In this document: positions 1-6,778 of the stretch, one piece after another
Layout: the number at the start of each line of letters is the position of its first letter
Position numbering within the stretch: position 1 is the first letter of the stretch
DNA from: UBA7672 sp964529555
Lineage (GTDB): Bacteria; Pseudomonadota; Alphaproteobacteria; Caulobacterales; Hyphomonadaceae
Length of the DNA stretch: 12,869 bases
Assembly: GCA_964529555.1 (NCBI GenBank)
Contig: CAZGWV010000095.1
Coordinates: 1 to 12,869, forward strand
Direction: 5' to 3'
Program-made: the position numbers and the translations under genes
The notes under the pieces: model-generated
Told to the model about the DNA's origin: nothing
What the model saw: the letters and a program-made list of their open reading frames with translations, nothing else
Database searches by the model: none

Positions 1-842
1 GCAGTTTCGAGAAGCTGGGCACGCGCTGCGAGATCAAGAACGTCAACTCGTTCCGCTTCATCCAGATGGCCGCCGAGTATGAAGCGCGCCGTCAGGTCGA
101 GATCCTCGAGGACGGCGGCAAGATCGATCAGGAGACGCGGCTGTACAACGCCGACAAGGACGAGACGCGCTCCATGCGCTCGAAGGAAGACGCGCACGAC
201 TATCGCTACTTCCCCGATCCCGATCTGCTGCCGCTGGAACTGACGGGCGCCTATATCGAGAGCATCAAGGCGAAGCTGCCGGAACTGCCGAACGAGAAGC
301 GCGCGCGGTTCGTGAGAGAGTACGGCCTCAAGGAGTATGACGCCGGCGTGCTTGCGGGCGACGCGGAGAAGGCGGCCTATTTCGAGGCGGTCGCCAAGGT
401 CAGCGATCCGCGTCTTGCTGCCAACTGGGTGACGCAGGAACTGCTGGGCTATCTCAACAAGGAGAGCCTGGAGCTTTCGCAGTCGCCGATCGGCGCCGAA
501 CAACTCGGCGGCCTGGTTGCATTGATCGCCAACAACACGATCAGCGGAAAGATCGCGAAGGACGTGTTCCTGAAGATGATCGCCAGCGGCGATACAGCTG
601 CGGCGATTGTTGAGCGCGAGGGCCTGAAGCAGGTGACTGACACTGGCGCGATCGAGAAGGTGATCGACGAGGTGCTGGCGGCGAACCCGACTCAGGTTCA
701 GGAGATCAAGGACCAGCGCGCGGCGGGGCATGAGAAGCCCAAGACCCTCGGCTGGATGGTCGGCCAGATCATGAAGGCAAGCCAGGGGAAGGCTAACCCT
801 GCGGCGGTGAACGAGATTCTGACGAAGAAGCTCGGTCTCTGA
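1..842 (+). CDS. gatB: Aspartyl/glutamyl-tRNA(Asn/Gln) amidotransferase subunit B, C-terminal part (5' end outside window)
   Basis: GatB is the tRNA-binding and kinase-like subunit of the GatCAB amidotransferase. The complex converts Glu-tRNA(Gln) and Asp-tRNA(Asn) to the amidated forms in the cytoplasm. The reading frame is open from base 3, giving about 279 residues before the TGA at 840-842, roughly the last 55-60% of a family that is usually about 480-500 residues. The beginning reads TRCEIKNVNSFRFIQ, a core GatB motif, followed by MRSKEDAHDYRYFPDPDLLP, the family signature near the end of the catalytic cradle domain. The remainder is the helical domain and the YqeY-like tail, ending around GWMVGQIMKASQGKANP. 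The apparent ATG at 66 is an internal methionine, not the start. gatC/gatA are not visible. The gene is intact as far as it can be seen. Identification is very secure. Confidence 0.97.
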   Translation, partial: SFEKLGTRCEIKNVNSFRFIQMAAEYEARRQVEILEDGGKIDQETRLYNADKDETRSMRSKEDAHDYRYFPDPDLLPLELTGAYIESIKAKLPELPNEKRARFVREYGLKEYDAGVLAGDAEKAAYFEAVAKVSDPRLAANWVTQELLGYLNKESLELSQSPIGAEQLGGLVALIANNTISGKIAKDVFLKMIASGDTAAAIVEREGLKQVTDTGAIEKVIDEVLAANPTQVQEIKDQRAAGHEKPKTLGWMVGQIMKASQGKANPAAVNEILTKKLGL

Positions 843-850
843 CCTGACTG

Positions 851-880
851 CTCGCCCTTCAGGCGAGATCGGCGCCTTTT
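851..880 (+). terminator. Candidate gatB terminator with two alternative hairpins
   Basis: Just after the gatB stop, CTCGCC (851-856) pairs with GGCGAG (862-867) around a five-base loop. Overlapping it, AGGCG (861-865) can pair with CGCCT (873-877), which runs into a short T stretch (877-880). The second hairpin plus T stretch looks like a weak intrinsic terminator. The two stems share bases 862-865, so they cannot form together. Stability was not calculated. The rest of the gap to ntrY (about 881-1037) holds no ORF I trust and no convincing sigma-70 promoter. Confidence 0.4.
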
Positions 881-1037
881 GTGTTGCCTTGGCGCATCGC
901 TGTGTGCTTTGCTCGCCACACTGTGTTGCTGGTACGCCTCACTTTTGGCGGCTGGACCAGCGCAGTTGATGCTGAGCGCCGGGAGAGCATGCCCCTTTGG
1001 CCAGGGAGGGCAGGCGTCCCGCCAATAGGTAGAGTGA

Positions 1038-3275
1038 ATGGCGAAGGCGGCCGACGCCCCAACGGAGACGAGAGCCCGGCTCGGCCGGGTCACCTCCAAC
1101 CTGTTCAAGATACTCTTCGGCCTGGCGGTCATCATTGCCGCCGGCGCGACTTACGTTGCCGTTACCGATAACAGCCCCAATGCGGCGGCCCAGCCGGGCC
1201 TGTTCTGGCTGCTGATCGCGAACCTGATCCTGATCGCCGGCGTGGCGACCGTGCTGGGGATGCGTGTTCTCCAACTCGTGCAGGAGAACCGCGAGACACA
1301 CGGCGGGGCGCGGCTTCGCTTGCGGATCACCTTCCTGTTCTCGCTGGCTGCTGCGATCCCGACCATAATCGTCGCCGGCTTTCTTGCTGTCGCCATCAGC
1401 CGTTCGGTCGATCAGTGGTTCTCGACGCCGGTGACCAACATCGTGCAGGGCGGCAAGGAAGCAGCCCGCGCGGCCATGGACGATTTGCGGCTTGAAGTGG
1501 AGCGAGAAGCCAAGAGCATCCATAGCGATATTGCGGCTTCAACGCCGCCGCCGGACGGATCGCAGCCGCCTATCAATCAGCTCGCCAGCTACATGCAGCA
1601 GCGTCAGGCGCTGCGCGGCGTGTTCGGGCGCATGCAGGGAGTCGATAGTTCCGGCGCCTCGCTGTTCGAGTCGGCAGACCTCGATGGCGACGCACCGCCG
1701 GTGAAGCCGCCGACCGAAAGCGACTGGGAAGTCGCGCGCAGCGGCGCGATCAATGTGCGTGAAGAGGCTGACGGCTCCATCCGCGCCTTCTTCAAGGTGC
1801 CGCTGTTCAACGACGTTTTTGTGCAGGCGTCGCGCCTCATTCCGGGGCCGGTGATGGAGCGTTTCGCGCAGGCGGATGCATCCAACCGGGCGTTCGAGGA
1901 AGCGCAGACGCGGCGGCAGGCTCTGAGCGCGGTGCTGGTGCTGAGCTATGTCGAGGCGGCGTTGCTGATGCTGCTGGGGACGGCATGGCTGGGGATGACG
2001 GCGGCGGCGCGGATCGCCATGCCGATCGGCGCGCTGGCGGGTGCGGCGAGGGCGGTGCGCGACGGCGATCTGTCCGTGCGGATGCTGAGCCCGACGCATC
2101 GCGACGAGATCGCGGACCTCGCGGACGCCTTCAACGAGATGACCGACCGGCTTGCGCGGCAGACGGGGGCAATCGACCGCGCGCGTATCGACGCCGAGAC
2201 GCGCTCCAACTTCATCGAAGCCGTGCTGACGGGCGTTGAGGCTGGGGTTATCCGCGTCGATGGTTCATTGAACATCACGATCGCGAACGCCTTTGCGCAG
2301 TCGCTGCTCGGCTTCATCCATCGGCCGGGCGAAACGCCCGCGCTGGGCGATATCGCTGCGGAGTTCGTGGCCGCCACGCGCCGCGCCATCGAGACGGGGC
2401 AGTCGGTGGATACCAGCCTGCGCCGGCCCGTGGATGGCGGGGCGGCGCACCTGCAGGTCCGCGTTGCGCCTGAATACGAAGGCGCGGGCGCCGTCATCAC
2501 CTTCCACGATATGACACGCCTGATCATGGGCCAGCGACAGGCCGCCTGGCGCGACGTGGCGCGCCGGATCGCTCACGAGATCCGCAACCCGCTGACGCCG
2601 ATCCAGCTTTCGGCCGAGCGCCTGAAGCGGCGGTTTGCCAACCAGATCACGAGCGACCGCGAGACGTTCGAGCGCTGCACCGACACAATCACGCGGCAGG
2701 TCGCGGATATCGGACGGATGGTCGAGGAATTCTCCGGGTTCGCGCGGATGCCCAAACCGACGTTTGGGCGGTTCGGTCTTGGCGACATGGTTCAGTCGGT
2801 GGCTTTCTCGCAGCGGATGGCGACGCCAGCCATCGCCGTGACGGTGACCGGGGCTGACATTCCGATCGAACTGTTGGGCGACGAGCGGATGCTGGCGCAG
2901 GCGCTTACCAACGTCGTGAAGAACTCCGCCGAAGCTGTCGAGCGGGCGATCGAGGCGGGCGAAGTCAATTCGGGAACGGTTTCAATCGACGTCTTCGTCG
3001 ATGGCGATGAGGCCCAGGTGACCGTGCGCGACAATGGGCCAGGCTTCCCGACCGCGGATCGCGACCGGCTGCTCGAGCCGTATGTGACGACGCGCAAGCA
3101 GGGCGTCGGACTTGGCCTTGCTATCGTCACGCGCATTGTCGAGGACCATGGCGGCCGCATCTGGCTGGGCGACAATGAAATCGCGGGGCGCGGCGCACGG
3201 GTCGATATCCGTGTGCCCCTGCAACCCAAGCTTGTTGAAGAACCTGTGGCGTATGCTGGTGAGGGAGTAGCCTGA
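1038..3275 (+). CDS. ntrY: NtrY family membrane sensor histidine kinase
   Basis: This is the 745-residue sensor kinase of the NtrY/NtrX two-component system, linked in alphaproteobacteria to nitrogen metabolism, redox sensing and envelope functions. Three hydrophobic segments lie at about 22-42, 55-75 and 98-120. A predicted periplasmic region (about 121-295) follows, then a fourth segment (about 296-320) leading into a HAMP domain around AMPIGAL (from M328). A PAS domain occupies about 390-500. The HisKA motif HEIRNPLTPIQ carries the phospho-acceptor H513. The ATPase domain has the N box (N629), DNGPGF (D665) and GVGLGLAI (from G689). All catalytic motifs are intact, and the length is normal for NtrY. 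ATG 1038 is the first sensible start before the first membrane helix, but its ribosome-binding site (AGGTAGAG-like) is weak. ntrX follows with a one-base overlap. Unlike the usual ntrB-ntrC-ntrY-ntrX order, gatB lies upstream. The periplasmic ligand is unknown. Confidence 0.93.
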   Translation: MAKAADAPTETRARLGRVTSNLFKILFGLAVIIAAGATYVAVTDNSPNAAAQPGLFWLLIANLILIAGVATVLGMRVLQLVQENRETHGGARLRLRITFLFSLAAAIPTIIVAGFLAVAISRSVDQWFSTPVTNIVQGGKEAARAAMDDLRLEVEREAKSIHSDIAASTPPPDGSQPPINQLASYMQQRQALRGVFGRMQGVDSSGASLFESADLDGDAPPVKPPTESDWEVARSGAINVREEADGSIRAFFKVPLFNDVFVQASRLIPGPVMERFAQADASNRAFEEAQTRRQALSAVLVLSYVEAALLMLLGTAWLGMTAAARIAMPIGALAGAARAVRDGDLSVRMLSPTHRDEIADLADAFNEMTDRLARQTGAIDRARIDAETRSNFIEAVLTGVEAGVIRVDGSLNITIANAFAQSLLGFIHRPGETPALGDIAAEFVAATRRAIETGQSVDTSLRRPVDGGAAHLQVRVAPEYEGAGAVITFHDMTRLIMGQRQAAWRDVARRIAHEIRNPLTPIQLSAERLKRRFANQITSDRETFERCTDTITRQVADIGRMVEEFSGFARMPKPTFGRFGLGDMVQSVAFSQRMATPAIAVTVTGADIPIELLGDERMLAQALTNVVKNSAEAVERAIEAGEVNSGTVSIDVFVDGDEAQVTVRDNGPGFPTADRDRLLEPYVTTRKQGVGLGLAIVTRIVEDHGGRIWLGDNEIAGRGARVDIRVPLQPKLVEEPVAYAGEGVA

Positions 3276-4663
3276 TGGCGGCTGAAATCCTTGTTGTCGA
3301 CGACGAAGCGGATATTCGCGAACTTGTCGGTGGAATCCTTCAGGACGAAGGGTTCGTGGTGCGAACGGCGGCCAATTCGTCCGACGCCCTCGCGGCGGTG
3401 CGAACGCGCGCGCCGCGCCTGGTGGTGCTGGATGTCTGGCTCAAGGGGTCGGAACTCGATGGACTCGGCATCCTGTCGATGCTGAAGGAGATGGACCCGC
3501 TGCTGCCGGTGGTCGTGATCTCCGGGCATGGCACGGTGGAAACGGCTGTCGAGGCGATCCGGCGCGGGGCTTACGATTATCTCGAAAAACCCTTCAAGGC
3601 CGAGAAGCTGATCGTCACGGTGCAGCGCGCACTCGAGAACGCGGCCCTCAAGCGCGAGAATTCGGCGCTGCGAACCCGCTCGGCGTCGTCGCATGAGCTG
3701 GTGGGCCGCTCCAGCGCCATGATCCAGCTGACGGGGAGCATCGAGAAAGTATCGCCGACCAACAGCCGTATCCTGATCTCCGGCCCGCCGGGATCCGGCA
3801 AGGACCTGGTCGCGCGGCTTCTTCACGAGCGTTCCTCGCGCGCGGCGGGCCCGTTCGTGGTCGTCAATGCGGCGTCCCTCGATTCCGAACTGCTCGATGT
3901 TGAGCTGTTCGGTGAGGAAGTCGGAGACGGCAAGGCGCCGAAGATCGGCCTGTTCGAGCAGGCGCATGGCGGCACGCTGTTGCTGGACGAGATTTCCGAT
4001 TTGCCGATGACGGCACAGAACCGCATCCTGCGCGTCCTCGTCGATCAGCGCTTCCGCCGCCGCAATGGGCGCGAGGATGTCGTGGTCGATGTGCGCGTGG
4101 TGTCGTCGAGCGCGCGTGACCTGCGCGCCGAGATCGCTGCCGGGCGGTTCCGCGAGGATCTGTATTATCGCCTGAACGTGGTGCCGGTGGATGTGCCGGC
4201 GCTGGATCGGCGCCGGGAGGATATTCCAGAGCTGGTGAACTATTTCGTGCGCCACGTCGCCAGCGCGACCGGCCTGCAGCCGCGGAACTTCTCCGATGAC
4301 GCGATCGCCGTGCTTCAGGCGAGCGAGTGGCCGGGCAATGTCCGCCAGTTGCGCAATGTGGTCGAGCGCCTGCTGATCCTCGCCAATGGCGAACCGCCGG
4401 GACCGATCACTGCCCAACACCTGCCCAGCGAGGCTCAGGCGGGGGCAGGGGCCGCAGGCGGCTCCATGCAAATGATCTCCATGTCTCTCAGGGATGCCCG
4501 CGAGCATTTCGAGCGGGAATATCTCGCCATGCAGATCACCCGGTTCGGCGGAAATGTCTCCCGGACTGCGGCTTTCATCGGCATGGAGCGTTCGGCGCTG
4601 CACCGGAAGCTGAAGGCGCTGGGGGTCGATACCAGCCTTGGAATCAAGGAACCGCAGGGCTGA
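3275..4663 (+). CDS. ntrX: NtrX family response regulator (receiver, AAA+, Fis HTH)
   Basis: This 462-residue cytoplasmic response regulator is the expected partner of NtrY. The receiver domain (about 1-120) has the acidic pair D9/D10, phospho-acceptor D53, S83 and K105. The AAA+ domain has Walker A GPPGSGKD (G170-D177, K176) and Walker B LLLDE (D238-E239). A Fis-type helix-turn-helix lies at about 427-451. Where sigma-54 activators carry GAFTGA, this protein reads LFGEEVGDGKAPKIG (from L211), so the sigma-54-contacting loop is absent. Loss of this loop is a known trait of NtrX-type proteins, which suggests action on sigma-70-type promoters or as a repressor (inference). ATG 3275 overlaps the ntrY stop (TGATG) and has a good ribosome-binding site, GAGGGAG, at 3261-3267, so translation is probably coupled. 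I rank NtrX above NtrC because of the missing loop and the ntrY/hfq context. Confidence 0.94.
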   Translation: MAAEILVVDDEADIRELVGGILQDEGFVVRTAANSSDALAAVRTRAPRLVVLDVWLKGSELDGLGILSMLKEMDPLLPVVVISGHGTVETAVEAIRRGAYDYLEKPFKAEKLIVTVQRALENAALKRENSALRTRSASSHELVGRSSAMIQLTGSIEKVSPTNSRILISGPPGSGKDLVARLLHERSSRAAGPFVVVNAASLDSELLDVELFGEEVGDGKAPKIGLFEQAHGGTLLLDEISDLPMTAQNRILRVLVDQRFRRRNGREDVVVDVRVVSSSARDLRAEIAAGRFREDLYYRLNVVPVDVPALDRRREDIPELVNYFVRHVASATGLQPRNFSDDAIAVLQASEWPGNVRQLRNVVERLLILANGEPPGPITAQHLPSEAQAGAGAAGGSMQMISMSLRDAREHFEREYLAMQITRFGGNVSRTAAFIGMERSALHRKLKALGVDTSLGIKEPQG

Positions 4664-4683
4664 GAGGCTGGCGCCGCGCGGCT

Positions 4684-4703
4684 GGGCCGATCCTGCCCCT
4701 TTT
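4684..4703 (+). terminator. Weak terminator-like element after ntrX
   Basis: GGGC (4684-4687) can pair with GCCC (4695-4698) around a seven-base loop, followed by CTTTT (4699-4703). The stem is only four G-C pairs, so this is a marginal intrinsic terminator. It could separate ntrYX from hfq-hflX or allow partial read-through. Confidence 0.3.
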
Positions 4704-4725
4704 GACGCGAGTTCCAGCGGCCGGG

Positions 4726-4743
4726 ACCGGGGGATACCCCGGT
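4726..4743 (+). other. Perfect 7-bp stem-loop between ntrX and hfq
   Basis: ACCGGGG (4726-4732) pairs perfectly with CCCCGGT (4737-4743) around the four-base loop GATA. No T stretch follows, so it is not a classical terminator. It could be an mRNA processing or stability element at the ntrX 3' end, an operator, or part of a long hfq leader. The structure is read directly from the sequence; the role is unknown. Confidence 0.5.
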
Positions 4744-4755
4744 ATAGGCTGGCCA

Positions 4756-4784
4756 TTGCTCATTCCGCCTCCAAAGCGCTAAAG
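4756..4784 (+). promoter_or_regulatory. Weak candidate hfq promoter
   Basis: TTGCTC (4756-4761) and CTAAAG (4779-4784) are 17 bases apart and resemble loose alphaproteobacterial -35/-10 elements. This would place transcription start near 4790, inside or next to the stem-loop before hfq. Matches are poor; this is only a suggestion. Confidence 0.2.
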
Positions 4785-4803
4785 GTTGGGCAAGGCCCCA
4801 ACC
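4784..4803 (+). promoter_or_regulatory. 7-bp stem-loop directly upstream of the hfq ribosome-binding site
   Basis: GGTTGGG (4784-4790) pairs perfectly with CCCAACC (4797-4803) around the loop CAAGGC. The stem ends just before the purine-rich AGAAGG (4805-4810), the probable ribosome-binding site of hfq (ATG 4823, a rather long spacing of 12). Hfq represses its own translation in some bacteria, so a structured leader here is a plausible control site. That role is inferred. Confidence 0.45.
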
Positions 4804-4822
4804 AAGAAGGCTCGGTACATTC

Positions 4823-5068
4823 ATGTCAGCTGATAAAAAGCAAAACTTGCAGGACATTTTCCTGAACGCCGTGCGGAAAGGGAAAACTCCCCTGACCGTG
4901 TTCCTTGTGAACGGCGTGAAACTCCAGGGCATCGTGACCTGGTTCGACAATTTCTGCGTGCTGCTGAAAGGCGAGGGGCGTCCGCCCCAACTCGTTTACA
5001 AGCATGCCATCTCGACCATCGCGCCGAACGCGCCGGTCAATCTCTTCGAGAACGAAGATGAGGACTGA
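4823..5068 (+). CDS. hfq: RNA chaperone Hfq
   Basis: This 81-residue Sm-like protein should form a hexameric ring that pairs small RNAs with mRNAs. The N-terminal helix reads NLQDIFLNAVRKGK (N8-K21), with Q10 matching the proximal-face glutamine. Sm1 covers about 24-48 (VFLVNGVKLQG then WFDNF). Sm2 has the diagnostic YKH (Y59-K60-H61) followed by AISTI. The turn between the two Sm motifs, KGEGRPPQ (49-56), is two residues longer than in E. coli and one longer than the RRDGQSQ-type loop I recall from other alphaproteobacteria. The C-terminus is short and acidic (ENEDED). The rim basic patch is RKGK (18-21). It lies between ntrX and hflX, a conserved neighbourhood, and its TGA stop is immediately followed by the hflX start. 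Very secure. Confidence 0.97.
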   Translation: MSADKKQNLQDIFLNAVRKGKTPLTVFLVNGVKLQGIVTWFDNFCVLLKGEGRPPQLVYKHAISTIAPNAPVNLFENEDED

Positions 5069-6385
5069 TTGCCCAGGGATCTGATCGATCGCCGGCCGCC
5101 CGAGGATGTCGCGGCTGTCGTTCTGCCGGTGATCGCAGGGGCTGAGGTCGCGCGGTCCCGGCTCGAGGAGAGCCAGGGGCTGGCGGAAGCCTTGGGCGTG
5201 AAGCTTGCCTTCACCGAGCAGCTGAACGTGCGCGAGCCCCACCCGGCGCGGCTCTTCGGCTCGGGCCAACTCGACGCGCTGGCGGAGCGGTTCAAGGAAG
5301 ACGGCGTCACGCTGTTCGTCGTCGATGCGCCGCTGACGCCGGTTCAGCAGCGTAACCTCGAACTGGAACTCAAGCTCAAGGTGGTGGACCGCACTGGCCT
5401 GATCCTCGAAATCTTCGGTCTGCGCGCGCGGACGGCGGAAGGCCGCCTGCAGGTGGAGATGGCGCGCTCGCTCTATGAGCGGTCGCGCCTTGTGCGCACC
5501 TGGACCCACCTTGAACGCCAGCGCGGTGGCTTCGGCTTTCTCGGCGGCCCTGGTGAAAGCCAGTTGGAAACCGACCGGCGACTGCTCGACAAGCGGATCG
5601 CCGGCTTCCGGCGCGAACTGGAAGACGTCCGGCGTACGCGGCGACTGCAGCGCGAGGGCAGGGCGCGGCGCGGCGCGCCGGTGGCGGCTATCGTCGGCTA
5701 CACCAACGCTGGGAAGTCCACACTATTCAACCGGCTGACATCGTCCGACGTGCTGGCCGCCGACATGCCGTTTGCGACGCTGGACCCCACGGCGCGGGAG
5801 ATCGTCGCCGCATCGGGCCGGCGGATCGCGCTGGTGGATACGGTGGGCTTCATCACAGACTTGCCGACAACGCTGGTGGCTGCATTCCGCGCGACGCTGG
5901 AAGAGGCGATGGAGGCGGACCTGCTGGTGCATGTCCGCGACATTTCGCACCCGGACACCGAGTATCAAGCCAACGATGTCTACACGATCCTCGAGCAGCT
6001 GTCGGAAGAGACAAAGCTCGACCAGCCGCCGACGATCGAGGTCTGGAACAAGGCGGATGCGTTGGACGGCGCGACGCGGGATGTGCTGGCGACCCGCGCT
6101 GCCGGGCTTAACCCGCCTGCCATGATGGTGTCGGCGCTGGACGGGCAGGGTGTCGATGAACTGCTGTTCGCCATCGAGGCGGCGCTGTTCCGCAACCGCC
6201 GCCCAAGGCACGTGACCATCCCGGCCGCCGACGGTCGCCTGCACGCCTGGCTGCACCAGAACTGCGAGGTGACGTCCGAGATGCTCGAGGGCGAAGACCG
6301 GCTGGCGCTCGAAGTCTTTATGACGGATGAGGACGTCGCCCGGTTGAGGGCCATGTCGGCGGACGTCGAGGTGCGGGAAGTCTGA
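5069..6385 (+). CDS. hflX: Ribosome-associated GTPase HflX
   Basis: HflX is a GTPase that binds the 50S subunit and rescues or splits stalled or hibernating ribosomes, notably under heat stress. The 438-residue length is close to the E. coli protein (426). The N-terminal HflX domain contains LFGSGQLDAL and the family linker LVRTWTHLERQRGGFGFLG, with GPGESQLETDRR just after. The GTPase motifs are G1 GYTNAGKS (210-217), G3 DTVGF (257-261) and G4 NKAD (327-330), with SAL as G5. The proposed start is TTG 5069, directly after the hfq TGA and in the same frame, so no earlier start is possible. AGGA (5061-5064) is a short-spaced ribosome-binding site inside hfq. The next alternative is GTG 5129, which would cut into the N-terminal domain. 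Co-translation with hfq by termination-reinitiation is likely. Confidence 0.95.
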   Translation: MPRDLIDRRPPEDVAAVVLPVIAGAEVARSRLEESQGLAEALGVKLAFTEQLNVREPHPARLFGSGQLDALAERFKEDGVTLFVVDAPLTPVQQRNLELELKLKVVDRTGLILEIFGLRARTAEGRLQVEMARSLYERSRLVRTWTHLERQRGGFGFLGGPGESQLETDRRLLDKRIAGFRRELEDVRRTRRLQREGRARRGAPVAAIVGYTNAGKSTLFNRLTSSDVLAADMPFATLDPTAREIVAASGRRIALVDTVGFITDLPTTLVAAFRATLEEAMEADLLVHVRDISHPDTEYQANDVYTILEQLSEETKLDQPPTIEVWNKADALDGATRDVLATRAAGLNPPAMMVSALDGQGVDELLFAIEAALFRNRRPRHVTIPAADGRLHAWLHQNCEVTSEMLEGEDRLALEVFMTDEDVARLRAMSADVEVREV

Positions 6386-6392
6386 GCCGGGA

Positions 6393-6467
<75 letters not shown>

Positions 6468-6536
6468 AACCGGCTGAAGGAAGGCGTCCGCATAACGGAA
6501 ACCTATCGGCATGGGAAGGCCCATCCCGGCGCAGGG

Positions 6537-6542
6537 TATGAT
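6537..6542 (+). promoter_or_regulatory. Possible -10 element before the small gene
   Basis: TATGAT (6537-6542) matches the -10 consensus at five of six positions, but no acceptable -35 lies 16-18 bases upstream. If used, transcription would begin a few bases before ATG 6553. Weak support. Confidence 0.2.
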
Positions 6543-6552
6543 ACAGGCAGGA

Positions 6553-6729
6553 ATGTCGCAGAATCCCCCGGAAAAGCCCGATAAACCCGCCCGGAAGGGG
6601 CTGACGGCGGCGGAGGTGCGCGAACAGAGGCTGGCCAAGGCCCTGCGGGCGAACCTGCGCCGGCGCAAGGCGGCGGGCGCCCACGACGCCGGATCGCCCT
6701 CGGGAAAGCGCGAAGACGGCGGGGAATAG
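6553..6729 (+). CDS. Small basic conserved-looking protein upstream of murA, function unknown
   Basis: This 58-residue product starts MSQNPPEKPDKPARKG and has a basic helical middle, LAKALRANLRRRKAAG, then a short charged tail. From memory, short proteins with this AALRANLKRRKAQ-like segment occur in many alphaproteobacteria, often near murA, but none has a function I can name. I chose ATG 6553 because AGGCAGG lies just upstream and the conserved-looking part begins there. In-frame ATGs at 6538 and 6511 would add 5 or 14 residues and have no good ribosome-binding site. It has no signal peptide, membrane segment or cysteine. The many arginines and lysines suggest RNA or ribosome contact, which is only inference. 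The gap to murA is 49 bases. Confidence 0.6.
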   Translation: MSQNPPEKPDKPARKGLTAAEVREQRLAKALRANLRRRKAAGAHDAGSPSGKREDGGE

Positions 6730-6742
6730 TCCGCCCCGCGCC

Positions 6743-6770
6743 TTGTCGCCGCCGAATTCAGCCCCATAAA
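6743..6770 (+). promoter_or_regulatory. Candidate murA promoter (possible leaderless start)
   Basis: TTGTCG (6743-6748) and CATAAA (6765-6770) are separated by 16 bases, each matching four of six consensus positions. The -10-like box ends eight bases before the murA ATG (6779). Transcription would then begin at or within a few bases of the start codon. This fits the lack of any ribosome-binding site before murA. Confidence 0.4.
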
Positions 6771-6778
6771 CGTGCTTC

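Noticed and set aside
951..961. Palindrome GCTGGACCAGC upstream of ntrY as a regulator binding site
   Set aside because: Eleven bases with a one-base centre is expected by chance in GC-rich DNA, and there is no second copy nearby.
881..1171. Plus-strand ORF of 96 residues in the gatB-ntrY gap
   Set aside because: Runs into ntrY in another frame and has no family resemblance or convincing start; regarded as chance.
939..1523. Minus-strand ORF of 194 residues over the ntrY start
   Set aside because: Mostly antisense to ntrY, with charged low-complexity translation and no ribosome-binding site of note.
2792..4756. Long minus-strand ORF of 654 residues opposite ntrX and the end of ntrY
   Set aside because: It is a mirror of high-GC coding sequence on the other strand, low-complexity in R, H and D, with no recognisable domain; ntrY and ntrX are certain.
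4638..4865. Plus-strand ORF of 75 residues spanning the ntrX-hfq gap
   Set aside because: Overlaps both certain genes out of frame, and the sequence has no conserved pattern.
6468..6560. Minus-strand promoter for tRNA-Thr (TATCAT at 6543-6538)
   Set aside because: The -10-like box is good, but it is over 70 bases from the tRNA and lacks a -35 partner; not enough to call.
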